Assembly (NCBI GenBank): GCA_000349905.1 | Contig: KB722739.1 | Coordinates: 1,837,965 to 1,901,964 of the forward strand | DNA: 64,000 nucleotides | Direction of reading: 5' to 3' | DNA from: Volvariella volvacea V23 | Taxonomy: Eukaryota; Basidiomycota; Agaricomycetes; Agaricales; Pluteaceae | In this document: positions 54,002 to 64,000 of the stretch, in pieces | Layout: every line of letters begins with the position of its first letter | How positions within the stretch are numbered: the stretch's first letter is position 1 | Program-made: the position numbers and the translations under genes | The notes under the pieces: model-generated | Database searches by the model: none | Told to the model about the DNA's origin: nothing | Seen by the model: the letters and a program-made list of their open reading frames with translations, nothing else

Positions 54002-55581
54002 ATGGTTCCCCTCCAATTCGCAGTTGTCGCACTCTTCCTGCGGGTGTTGAGTTGTCTTGCTCTCCCGCTCAACTCCACCGACGTGGATGGCCCTGCCTCC
54101 GCTACTGGCGCCAACGCCCTCCTTGCCCCTGCCGCTCCCCATTTCGTCGTCTATCACGATGCTTGGGATGGTAGAGTCGGTCCTCCGGCGACGTCTTCCA
54201 TCCGAGTGAGTAATCCCTTGAATTGAGTTAATTTGAGGCGGAATTAATAATTGTGCAATTGTGCATGCGCTATCGGAATTCAGGGGTTCAACACCTAGTA
54301 AATTCATTTACACTGCCTGACAACAATGACCAGCGATTTACACAAATTAATTTTTTCCTCACAGCAATTTGGCATTTTTGTTGGTTGCTGGTCCATGGGA
54401 CAAGGTTCGTAATACCCTGTAATTAAATCCAAACTATATCCCACCTTTTTTTGACACTGCTTTTTGACAGGCCTATGAGTGGACTGCACTCACAGCCGCC
54501 GAGCGATCCACGATCAAATCCCAATATGCAGCCGCAGGAATCAAACTCATGGTCTCGGCCTTTGGAGCTACGGATGTTCCTACTACGACTGGACAGGACC
54601 CCGTTGCGCTTGCCAACAGGTTTGCTTCTTTTGTGAAGCAATACAGTCTGGACGGTATCGACATTGATTATGAGGTGTGTGCAGCTTGGGCTTGAAATCA
54701 AGGGTTGGGGCTTGATTTCACTGTGCGCATCTAGGATTTCATTGCGTTTGATGCAAGAGATGGACGAGCAGAGGTACGCTTTCCTCGTATTATTCATGCC
54801 ATTAGCTCAAGTGTATCGGAAAGACCTGGCTCATCAACTTTACGCGTCAACTCCGCTCTCAACTCCCAGCTCCTGACTTTATCATCACCCACGCTCGTAT
54901 GTGCTCCCCCCCCTCCACGGAAACAAGCGCTTACTATGTCCACTCTCTGTGCTTCTGAACCATGCGCATATAATCAGCCGTCGCACCCTGGTTCTCCCCC
55001 ACCGGCTGGGGTGGAGGAGGCTACCTCAGGGTCCACAGGGAAGTCGGAAGCCTCATCGACTGGTACAATGTCCAGTTCTACAACCGTAAGCACTCATTCC
55101 AGTCCCGTCCATCATTCCAAAAAAAATGCTTACAACCCCCTTGTCCAGAGGGAGTAAACGAATACACAACTTGCGACAACCTGCTCAACCGCTCCTCCAA
55201 CACCTGGCCCCAAACCTCCATCTTTGAGATTGCAGCCAACGGTGTGCCGTTGTCCAAGATTGTTATTGGCAAGCCGGCAGGGACGGGCGATGCGAACAAT
55301 GGGTTCATGAGCACTTCGACGTTGGCGAGTTGCTTGGCGCAGGCCAAGAACCGAGGGTGGAGTGAGTGCTTGTTCACCGTATGCTCCTTCTCGAGGACTG
55401 TGACTGATAATTTCGCTTTTGATTGAATTCAAAAGATGGAGGTGCCATGTCGTGGCAGGTGAGCACTACATCGCTTATTAAGTGTTCGACGTGGTATTGA
55501 TGCTAACCTGTTCGCGAATAGTATCCGAGGGCGAACTCGCAGTGGATCACATCAGTCCGGGCTCAAGCCTGGCCTGTATAA
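54002..55581 (+). CDS. GH18 chitinase / endo-beta-N-acetylglucosaminidase-type protein, secreted
   Basis: Ten exons close in frame (54002–54205, 54284–54297, 54365–54404, 54471–54674, 54735–54773, 54824–54896, 54978–55085, 55149–55361, 55436–55458, 55522–55581) to give 325 residues. The signal peptide (FAVVALFLRVLSCLALP) is followed by a small TIM barrel: HFVVYHDAW, YNLAFLLVAG, IKLMVSAFGA, the GH18 catalytic motif DGIDIDYE (Glu is the acid), PDFIITHA, WYNVQFYNQ, KIVIGKPAG, and GGAMSWQYPRAN. Exon 2 is only 14 nt. Retaining substrate-assisted chemistry on GlcNAc polymers follows from the DxxDxDxE-type motif. The substrate could be chitin or N-glycan cores. A decayed partial copy lies 2.2 kb downstream. 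Confidence 0.88.
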
Positions 55582-56058
55582 ACTATTCAATTATCTATAC
55601 CTACCTACGAATGCGAGTGGCGGGGTTAGAAACGATAAAACTGGATTTACGCGCTGCACGATTTCGTTATCACTATATATGCTTGTGTCTCGCATGGAAT
55701 GGACGTTCAAGAACTTTGATGAAGGAATGGTACTCGTCCTTGACTGGCTTGGGTGAACATATTATGAGCATGCCATGCCCGCCGACGTGTGGCTTGAGCC
55801 GCATACACTCCCTATAAAACCTATATATGCCATTGATGTAGCACCACTTGGAAGCAGCTCCAAGCTAGTATATTCGCATACTCAGGCTCCCAGAGTATCT
55901 GCTTAGATGCTTAGAGTTTGATTTTACTATGGATTCTTGATTACTATTAGGTGACTTCAACACGTTCGACTGAACTAATGAATCAACGAAAGACCATCCC
56001 AGAATAGCCGTACAGAGAGGAAGAAAAACAGCTACACTGAGTTTGATATTCTCACGTC
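55582..56058. other. Convergent 3' intergenic region
   Basis: Lies between the GH18 gene and the minus-strand gene that ends at 56059. No gene seen. Confidence 0.45.
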
Positions 56059-56930
56059 TCAAACCGCAAATTTGCTATCCATCATGAGTTGTATAACCTC
56101 TTCACTATGCATGGGTAGCGCATCATCGCATCCGTCAAAGAGAACGTGATACTCGTCTTGGGTGGCTATATCCTTCAACACGATGCTGTCCACTTTCCAA
56201 TAGACTGCATCACCTGTCCCAGGGTACTGAACGAATCGGTGCTTCATAAGGATTCGGTGATCTCGGACCATTGCCTGAGCACGGAGCAACGTGATCTTGT
56301 GTCCCTCAGTTGGAGGGATATGCCGGGCATTGATTCTTGTGATTGGAGGTTCGATATTAGAGAGAGGAGCTAATTTCTGGTGAAATTCATGAAGACTAGG
56401 TGAAAAAAGAGAGGAAGGGAAACAGAATAGAATGAGTGAAAGGCGAGATACTATGCCTAGCAACGCCACAAACTTACCGTTTGTAGTGACACTGAAGATA
56501 GGTCTTTCGAAAGTCTTCGCTTTCATGATTAAGGCGTGGCATAACTATATGCTGATTGAATAAGACCATTGCCGTGTATGCATAGTGCAGGTGGATAAAG
56601 TGTCTGAAAGATGTCAGGATGTCAACTTGATCTATCCCGAGCCTGAGAAGACATACTCTTCGTAAGTTACTGGCGTTTTCATGAGCTCCTGATCGTATTG
56701 TTGAATGAAAGCATCTACATCCTTTGGATCTATTTCTTCAACGACACTTGGGTGCGTCTTGTGATCTTGCAACATCTTGTCTCTCCGCGTTACATCTGTG
56801 AGGAGGAAATCGCTTAATACTGAATGTTTTTCTATATACCAGAATTGCTTTTGCACAAGACTATCGATAATAGCCTCTTGCTGGTCTGTCGAGGGGATAG
56901 AAGGGGTAACATAGTTTTGGAAGGTGTAGA
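56059..56930 (-). CDS. Unrecognised fungal protein, N-terminal exon unresolved
   Basis: Three exons join cleanly. The first runs from about 56930 and includes FQNYVTPSIPS, QKQFWYIEKHSVLSDFLL and DPKDVDAFIQQYDQELM. Splicing over about 56598–56650 leads to HFIHLHYAYTAMVLFNQHI and FRKTYLQCHYK. A further intron at about 56399–56477 leads to LHEFHQKLAPLSN, VRDHRILMKHRFVQYPGTGD, VYWKVDSIVL and DEYHVLFDGCDDALPMHSEE, ending at TGA 56059–56061. The composition is protein-like throughout, but I recognise no domain. An in-frame stop just upstream of the first exon shows that a further 5' exon exists beyond 56930. That exon would reach the 5' end of the neighbouring plus-strand gene. Confidence 0.6.
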
Positions 56931-57010
56931 CTTAGCAAGCGCGGAAGAACAAGCAAGGTCTCTGGGCCTCCGCGTTGTGTCATTTATTGGCACATTTTTT
57001 TGATATAGCA

Positions 57011-57696
57011 ATGCCTTTCGCCGTCCTCCCTCCTTTAACTGAAACCACTTGCTCGTCATCAACAGCTCGCGTATGGCTGCTATTCCCCTTAACCTTTTAG
57101 TTATCCCGCATTACGCTCTTCCAATCCTTTTGGCTCAACCGGCTGGAATATGACATCTTCCTCCATGCGACCCAAGATGATCTCCCAAATGGATGGAACG
57201 CAAAGCGGTGTAAGTAATCCCATCTAATTTCCCTCTAACCGCCAACTGATCTGTGCTCATAGCTAACACCTACCGACACATAATTGCCCACCTCCAAGCT
57301 TCAGGTTTCCTACGCCACCAATATAGTGACTATCGCTCTCTCAACGTGACTACCGCGCTTGTGACATACATCACCATAAACCTTCTTTACACCGCACTCC
57401 CTTTATCAAAATTCGCTACCACTGTCAAGAGCATTAAGATTCATTTTATCAGTAACTTGGCAGTTATGGATAGTACACGGGAGCATCAGCTTGGAGGGAT
57501 GTGTGCTCCCAGGCTCTTCGGACCTACCCCGGCCGGTCTTGCCCATGGTGTGGCTGGACCCCTACTTATACCCCCCGTTATACCTGTCCTATTCCACTCC
57601 CTGCTTACACTCACGCCTCGCCAAATGCCTCAAACCCGTGGAATTGGAGAATTTAGTAGCCTGACACCTCTTATACCGGATGGCTCAGAAGTGTAG
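57011..57696 (+). CDS. VapD-like (Cas2-fold) protein candidate
   Basis: Two exons are well supported: 57101–57209 and 57263–57696 (frame closes over a GTAAGT...TAG intron). They encode FWLNRLEYDIFLHATQDD, then WNAKRSNTYRHIIAHLQASG, FLRHQYSDYRS, then TVKSIKIHFISNLAVMD and a Pro-rich tail ending PDGSEV. The run N-x-Y-x2-I-x3-L-x3-GF-x-R-x-Q-x-S-x-Y followed by a helix and VKxIKxH matches, position by position, the pattern I know from bacterial VapD endoribonucleases, relatives of CRISPR Cas2. I infer a ferredoxin-like fold. RNase activity is not shown. The first exon (ATG 57011) implies a 30-nt intron, which is suspiciously short, so the N-terminus is uncertain. A decayed GH18 copy follows downstream. 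Confidence 0.55.
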
Positions 57697-57752
57697 TAGT
57701 ATTGTAAGCACTTGGCATCAAATACATTTATTCAATGGCATGGTTATAAACA

Positions 57753-57798
57753 TGTAAGCTTCTCAGGAAATCATCAAAAGAGAAAAGGTAGATAAAAG
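57753..57798. repeat. Duplicated fragment, copy 1
   Basis: TGTAAGCTTCTCAGGAAATC and the following AAAAGAGAAAAGGTAGATAAAA match the sequence at 58951–58991 with about six substitutions, in the same orientation. This copy abuts the GH18 relic. Confidence 0.6.
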
Positions 57799-57802
57799 GT
57801 AA

Positions 57803-58102
57803 TCTTGACATCGGTTATGAGATGTATGCAGCCTGGCCTTGCAATTAAGGGGTTGGACTTAATTGGTTTATACGCATCTTGAATTTTACTTGCTAGTTGG
57901 TAGATGAAGGATAGATGGGTGGGGTGAATACTTGCTTGTGTTCCTTCTCTGCGGACAGTGACCAGTAATTTCATTTTTGTTTATCTTATCTTATGACCAA
58001 GGGATGGAGGTACCATGTCGCGGCAAGTGAGCACTACACCGCTCCTTAAGCACTCGACATGGTATTGGATCATCGTGATGTTAACCTGTTCGTGAATAGT
58101 CC
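57803..58102 (+). pseudogene. Decayed partial copy of the GH18 gene
   Basis: 57803–57876 aligns with parent sequence 54652–54734: GACATCGGTTATGAG stands for GACATTGATTATGAG, so the DIDYE motif has become DIGYE, and the donor GT of the next intron has become AT. 57928–58102 aligns with parent 55355–55523, covering an intron, the GATGGAGGTGCCATGTCGTGG exon and the following intron. About 620 bp of parent between the two blocks are missing. Introns are retained, so this arose by DNA duplication, not by reverse transcription. Confidence 0.75.
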
Positions 58103-58950
58103 TATAAGTTACATTCCCTGCGTCCGCATGCCCATCTCTAAGTTTAGGCATTGGGACAGCCTGCCGGACCACATGCTGCCAGAGTCAAAATTAGCAGCCT
58201 AAATCACTCAGTATGCAGAGCCTTCTTCCGGTCTTTGCAGTTCATTCACTTCCCATTTTATAGCAGGGTTTTTCTACTAGAAAGTGCAGCGGAAGAGCCT
58301 ACTTCCCGGGCCGTTTTGATAGCCAAACATAGATCTTTCCACCAAAGTACCGAACCCGGATTGGCCCTTGGGAAAATTACTCGTTCTGCCTGGTAACCTG
58401 TTAGAAGGAACTCGAGGAACGTTCGCAGTTTGGGCAAAGGACTGCAGTGGCTCAGGCAGTTGTTGTACTAGCGAAATGCTATTGTCCCATCATATTTGGA
58501 AAGCACCCTCAGCCCACTTATTAACGATCATATCATCTAGATTCCGAAATTAAGAGCCCAGACGAAGCATTGTCCTAGTTCTGGGTATCCCGTAGGGGTT
58601 GAGCTGAACTGCCCATGTTTGGGGTACCAGGTGCCAGTGGTTCAGACTACTCTTCGTAGCCTCATGTCGTTAAGTTTGTCACACCAACCTGAAGTTGCGG
58701 TTGGCCCCCGGCAATCTTATAATCCATTCTGAATTCGCCTAGGTAGTATGTACGCGAATCACCACACTCAAAGTGGAAGATGGATTGTTATAAGTTGAGA
58801 GATGACTTAACACGGAAAGGATAAGCCTATATCTTAGCGCTGGTGCATAAGCGATTACGTCCGGACTCAATGCGAAATAGTATTATCAGCACTGAAGCAT
58901 CAATCATATCCATTTTAATGATTTGGTTTAATTCGATTATAAGCATCGTC

Positions 58951-58991
58951 TGTAAGCTTCTTAGGAGATCGTCGAAAGAGAAAAGATAAAA
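58951..58991. repeat. Duplicated fragment, copy 2
   Basis: Probable source copy of the fragment at 57753–57798. It lies in the 3' flank of the Bye1-like gene, about 170–210 bp beyond its stop codon. Confidence 0.55.
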
Positions 58992-59162
58992 AAAAAAAGA
59001 AAAGAAATTGATCACAGTAAAGAAGATCGTCGAAAATCGGGGGAAAAGAAACCGAGAACGCCTCAAACGAGAGGCAACTGGCTGGTCATAAGCGAAATGA
59101 AGTCATAAAAGTCGTCATCAAGAACAATGGTCCAGATATGACAACCCCTCTTCGACTGCCAC

Positions 59163-62100
59163 CTACCACCGTTTTGAATTAGGACTTGCCATCCCAGGTG
59201 CACCACCTCTATTATCACCTTTCTGCCTCCGTGGCCAGCCCGAATCGGTGGGTCTCCGTCCACCATCCCCATGACCGCCTCTGCCACCTCTTCCTCGATT
59301 GCGTCCTCTTCCGCCACCTCTCCAGGGGCCATGGTCCCTCTCCCTCCCACCCCGGTTATCCCAGTCTCTTGGGTTGTCATAGCTATCTCTTCTGTCATTA
59401 GGATAAAATCCAGGGTGGCCTCCGGGAGGTGGAGGCCCTCCGTGTCTGGGTTCACGGGGGTAGCCGCCGTCCCTGCCATCGTATTGAGCTGGTCCTCCTG
59501 GCGGCAATGGTGGCGGCGGGCCCCCAGGATGGGGGTGCTGAGGAGGCGGAGGTGGCGGGTACATTCCCGGGTACCCAGGGGGCTGTGGTGCACCAGGCCA
59601 AGGTCCTGCGGGTGGGGGTGGGGGTGGTGGCGGTTGGTGCAATGGGGGATGTGGTTGCCCTGGTGGTATTGGTGGAGGCAGTTGCGATTGTTGTTGCTGT
59701 GTCAACGTTCTTATCATCATTTGTATCTGCTCTTGTGTAAGAGATGCCACTTCCGCGGCCAAGGCTGGTGGAGGGACTGGAGCTCCAGGTTGTTGAGGAC
59801 TATGGGGGCCGAGGCCTAGCGAGGCCAAGTTAAATGATGGAACTGGTGGGACTGGCGAGTGAACGGATGGAGGCACGCTGGGTACGTTGGAGTGAATAGG
59901 TGGTGGAGGGTGTTGTATATGCGGCTGAGGTGGAAGGACTAGAGGTGGGGCTAGCTTTCCTTTATTCAACACCCAGATACCGACGAAGTAATTATGCCTG
60001 CGCTCTTTGGGTAACTTAAGGTCGTCAAGGAGCTCCATAAACTCGGGAAGTGGTTCTGTAGAGAGCAGAGGGACGAGGTACAGCTCCCGTCCTGGATGAT
60101 GTTCTTTGGGCTTGGATCCCCAAGGGAAGATTAATCCATGTCGTCTGCAACTACACATTAGTGTCTGAACGATAAGCAATAGAAACAATTTACATACCCT
60201 TTTCCGATTAAGAAGTCCGAGAAAGCCTTGAAACTTGCTTCGCCCGATTCTGTGGCAGGAGAAAATGCGACGGCGATAAGCTCTTTAGCCGCATTCATCC
60301 TTACGTGTAGCAAGAACTTGTTAGATTCGCCAACAGGCACTCGCCCATCAACACGCAACGACTCGGAAGGAAATAACGTTTTCCAAAGTATCGAGTCGTG
60401 ACTTAATGGTCGCCCAGCTACCTGCCTGGCGATAACAGGGGCTTCTGATGGTATTGACGAATCCAGTGGCATAGTAATCTGAATAGGGTAATCAATATGA
60501 GGACTAAAATGATGGCAGAGGATGACTCCATACCTTCCCAGACCAGACTTTCGGGAGCGTATCAAAGACATCTTGTGGGTCCTGCTGTTGGATCTGTTCT
60601 CCACTTGGACCCGCAGCTTTTTCAGTATCAACCTTCTCTTCCAAAAACATATCAAAATCTTGATCATCGGCGCTAGCATTCAAACCTGGTCCTGCGCCCC
60701 CATCCATCAAAACGTCTGGCTCCGTGGCTTGCACAAGCGGTGAATGATGCTCTGCTCTGCTAGCCTCGGGTTGATACTGAGCTAGACCTGTCTCGCCGAC
60801 AGGAGACTCGACCAAGGTGCTATCACCGCCACCAGTAATTGATTCGGTCGCGGATTCTTTCGTCGGAGTAGCAGACCAAAGGGCGTTCAAATCAAATAAG
60901 CTTTTATGACCCTCCGGTCGGGAGGCGAACGGTGACAATCCCGTTGTCGATATTGATAGTTCTGAGGGTTTCTTCTCGGCTTGTCCCAAAATGTGCTGTT
61001 GCTGTTCGGACATCGATCCCGAGGTTGAAGCAGTAGTTGGAGTCTCGGGAACAGGTGAAGGTATGCGCTGTTCCGTTGTCGAAATAACTGGAGAAGAATC
61101 CCCAAGAGGCTCGTCGTCAATGTTGATCAGGTCTGCGAGATTGAGCTCGGGCTCTGGCAGAACGAAATCGGAGGTTGTGTGCTCGAATAATGGGTTGAGA
61201 GGAGGCCTCTCGATGCCGACCGTTTCGGTGCCATCACTACCGCCAATATGAGGAGGCAAGGGCGGAGGACCACCCCAATTATGCGAAGCCGATGGTATCG
61301 AAGGTGATTCAGGAGGAACCGAGGTCGACATAGTTCTTTGTCTGTTTGTCATAGCAGCAGAAACAGTCTTCAGTCTGGCCGTCCTCTCTCTCTCCCGTCT
61401 CTCCTCTTCCTCCTCTTCTCTTTCTCTTTGGCGTTCCGCATCATATTGGTTACTTCTCTCACGCGACACATCAGCATTGACATCTTCAAGTTCTTGTATA
61501 CCCTTATGGGTCACTTTCGCACGAGGGGCCATGGATTTCTTCAAGATCGAATACTCCAGTGACTCTTTCTCTAGGATTTTAATGTTTTGTTGGGTTTCTT
61601 CGTTGGCTAGGTCTGTAGATGACATTACGGACAATTCGTGGGGCGTGATATCATGAGAGGCGATGCGACGGTGAATGACAACTCGATCAGGTTTGCTAAG
61701 GTTAAATTGTAACATCCTGAACCGATCCCTGTAGAAGAATAGCATCAGTATCCTGTCGTGAAAACATAAGGAAGATAGGATAACATACTTGTACTTCCCT
61801 CCCGCGTGAGGGTTTCCTTGCTTATCAGGTTCAGCATATGTATCGTATATACATCGTTCTACTTCAACAGCAAAATGTTTCGATTCTCCCGTGATCTGAG
61901 CACGCTGTTCTTCCGTCAATTCCTCAGACTTCTTCTCAACCAACCTCGGCTCCCCATTTTCATCCGATTTGTGTTCTGTGTCGCCCGCTACGATCGAAGG
62001 ATGCTCTGCTACAGACATCTCATCGCTTGGAGACGTAGCACCCGGTTTGACACCTCCCTGCCCCTCTTCAACCGACCTCATTTCGATGTCACCACCACCT

Positions 62101-64000
62101 CCATCACCCTCACCGCGCCCATCACTAGCACTAACCCCCTCCACAGTAGTGCCTCTGTGCGAGTCATCCATTGTAACATCCTTATTCTCGTCGCTCTCCT
62201 TCGCCTCTTTCTGTTGCGCGTCCTCCATCTCATGGTCTTCATCCTTCTTCGCCTTCTCCTCGGCGCCAGTAGTCCAGATATGAGGGTACTTTAAGAAAAT
62301 ATCCTTGAACAGCTCCTCCAATTTCCCGAGGCAATACTTCCTTGCCGGGTCGTCATCGACATCGCGGCTCTCGGACTCACCCCTCCTCTTTTTCGCAGGG
62401 GGTTGACGGTGCTGGTCCCTTTCCCCCTCCTTCTGACTGATCAAGGACTTGCGCTTCAATCCAACTCCATGCCCATGATGATGGCCCTGTGGCTGAGGGG
62501 CAGGAGATGCAGAATTGTGGCTGGGAGTCGATGCCACACGTTTGGTGGTAGATCGTGACTTAGCCGAGGTCGATGGCTTAGCACGACTGCCACGAGAACG
62601 GTCTCGTGGATAATTGGATGCATCTGAATCTGATCCATCAGATGATGCCGATCCGTCAGAATGTATAAGGCGTCCTTTTCGGCGCTATAATGCCCAACCG
62701 AAATTCGGTCGCATAGAGGAAAAATGAAATAAATAGATTAGCACACGGCCTAAGCTTAACAGGAAGGAACGTGGACAATACAATCGAAATGCATGTGCTT
62801 ACCTTCCCTTTGGTATTGGGCGCTTGCTCTGCGACGTAATCATCCTCGCTATCATCATCCGATGATTCTTCATCGTCAAATGGTATTTCTATCTTGACAT
62901 CGGGGCTCTTGGACTTCTTGAGTGTCGTCCCAGCTTTATTCTTGACACCTCCTTTCTTCAGTTTCTTCTTCGTCGTAGCCGTGGGTGGTGAAGGGGGTTC
63001 AACGGGCTCGAACGCAGCTGCGCCTTCCCATTTCACTATAAAAGAGAAAGATAGGGGAGTTTGGTTAGCCTCCGTCGCATATACAACATAGGATGGAAAA
63101 ATGGGACGAAATGGAGCCGAAAAAATATCTATGGTGTATATACTAGGACCTACGAGGATCACCACTCTAGGAAAGAGGGGACGAGAAAATGTGGCCTCAT
63201 CGTCGCCCGACCCGGTGATGGCATCGTTTACAAGCCTTGGCAATTGGTCCTAGTATTAACCATATATATGTAGGTACGATAAGATATGTAACTTCCGCCA
63301 ATGAATGAGCATCTACCGAAGGTGATCCCCCTATTGTACAAAGGGCATGGGAAAGTCTATAACTCAGGGTTGTGCTTCGGTATTGGAGGTAACTCATGGA
63401 AAAAATGGCGGCATTGTAGGTATCGGTACTTGTTTTGGGGCCAATGAAAAAGCGCTCAACGCGAGCCATGCTCTATGTGAGCAGATCCTTGGCACAAAAC
63501 TCAGAAAGTTGTGCCGACCCCACTCTCGCAAGGTGACAAGAAAAGGAGCGAGCGGACGAAGGAATTTTGGCAGTCTGTTTTCTGGACAGGAGAAACAAGG
63601 ACTGTGTGTCGCCAAATATCCAAAGGCGAAAGCTACTATGAACATTGTCTTCCATCTTTACAGGCGTAGGTTCACGTTGATAGCCGGAAGAGGATAAAAG
63701 AAATAGCGCGAACCGAAAATTTGCGATGGGTGGCGATGGGAGTAATGAACGAACCTAGATACTCACTGACTGATCGACGACCTGATTTTTCGGTGCACGT
63801 AGGACAGAGATACATTTCTGGTAAGAATGGGTGAAAAGGTGAGACCACTTGGTTGATAAGAAAGATCAAGAAACACGTACGAATTTCTGAAGCAACATCC
63901 TCTGTCAAATCCACACAAGTGAAATGGTACCTGTATTTGATCGATTGTGTTAATGGTTGTTCTGAAAAGCGGCCTATATGCGCCCAGACTCGCAAGACGC
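59163..64000 (-). CDS. BYE1: Bye1-like protein: PHD, TFIIS central domain, SPOC (5' end outside window)
   Basis: A chromatin/RNA polymerase II-associated regulator. The 5' end lies beyond 64000. In order it has the end of a PHD finger (YHFTCVDLTEDVASEI, then MYLCPTCTEKSGRRS over an intron), an acidic Lys/Ser-rich linker, and a TFIIS central domain (ARKYCLGKLEELFKDIF, AVEVERCIYDTYAEP, DRFRMLQFNLSKPDRVVIHR, ITPHELSVMSSTDLANEE). A charged coiled stretch follows (EREEEEEERRERERTARLK), then a SPOC domain (WSGKVTMPLDSSIP, GRVPVGESNKFLLHV, then GLIFPWGSKPKEHHPGRELY). A Pro-rich and then RGG-rich tail ends SPNSKRW at TAG 59163–59165. This domain set is diagnostic of Bye1. The intron after the PHD finger is 731 nt, over ten times the local norm. 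Confidence 0.9.
63036..63766 (-). other. Unusually long intron in the Bye1-like gene
   Basis: The donor GTGAGT is at 63766–63761 and the acceptor TATAG at 63040–63036 (minus strand). The split codon A|TG restores frame into MKWEGAAAFEP. Other introns in the window are about 45–75 nt. It could hide an alternative exon or an inserted element. An open frame of about 70 codons runs into the acceptor side. Confidence 0.55.

Larger units (their letters stand above)
57697..59162. other. Gene-poor patch with duplicated fragments
   Basis: Holds a duplicated fragment of downstream flanking sequence, the GH18 relic and the 3' flank of the Bye1-like gene. A minus-strand frame at about 58260–58555, with one in-frame stop, looks protein-like (QQLPEPLQSFAQTANVPRVP) but I cannot name it. 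It may be another relic. Confidence 0.45.

Noticed and set aside
59271..59819. Plus-strand open frame rich in Trp, Arg and Val
   Set aside because: It is antisense to the Pro/Gly-rich tail of the Bye1-like protein. The composition is the expected mirror of CCN codons.

Overview
The window is a gene-dense piece of a filamentous basidiomycete genome, most likely an Agaricomycete. This rests on nearly every gene being split by many short GT–AG introns (about 45–65 nt), on the fungal-specific gene content (Pmt4, Tel1, Sen54, Mpe1, Bye1, a CRIB-PAK kinase), and on secreted GH43 and GH18 enzymes. No bacterial operon structure, rRNA, tRNA, CRISPR array or intact transposon was seen. Gene models below were spliced by eye. 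Where I give exon ends, the reading frame closes exactly across the junctions.

Layout. 0–9 kb (minus strand): the 5' two-thirds or more of a Pmt4-type protein O-mannosyltransferase, then a RING–PH–vWA protein with the domain order of the yeast Far1/Ste5 mating scaffolds. 8.7–13.9 kb: about 5 kb with no gene I can support. 13.9–17.4 kb (plus): a DOPA 4,5-dioxygenase-family gene and a catalytic-core-only cystathionine beta-synthase. 18.2–31.8 kb (plus): Tel1/ATM kinase, tRNA-splicing endonuclease subunit Sen54, and a membrane-anchored short-chain dehydrogenase. 33.1–35.8 kb (minus): a Ste20/PAK kinase. 35.8–38.9 kb: no recognised gene, with one small inverted repeat. 38.9–43.1 kb (minus): two tandem secreted GH43 arabinanase-type genes, each with a CGG-N8-CCG palindrome about 365–395 bp upstream.

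43.9–46.0 kb (plus): Mpe1/RBBP6 of the cleavage and polyadenylation factor, followed by a small two-exon gene of unknown function. 47.2–52.6 kb (minus): a mitochondrial two-HMG-box DNA-packaging protein, the retromer sorting nexin Vps5, and a coiled-coil protein with one C-terminal membrane segment. 54.0–55.6 kb (plus): a GH18 chitinase-type gene with a 14-nt microexon. 56–57.7 kb: an unrecognised minus-strand gene head-to-head with a plus-strand gene whose protein resembles the bacterial VapD (Cas2-fold) family. 57.8–58.1 kb: a decayed partial copy of the GH18 gene. 59.2 kb to beyond the right edge (minus): a Bye1-like PHD–TFIIS-central–SPOC protein.

Most genes are housekeeping and act independently. 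Two functional links are visible. The Far1/Ste5-like protein and the Ste20-type kinase could both belong to Cdc42/pheromone MAPK signalling, though they lie 25 kb apart. The duplicated GH43 pair and the GH18 gene with its relic form the accessory, locally duplicating part of the window. The best candidates for something little described are the VapD-like eukaryotic gene, the Far1/Ste5-like scaffold, and the shared palindromes upstream of the GH43 pair and the CBS gene.
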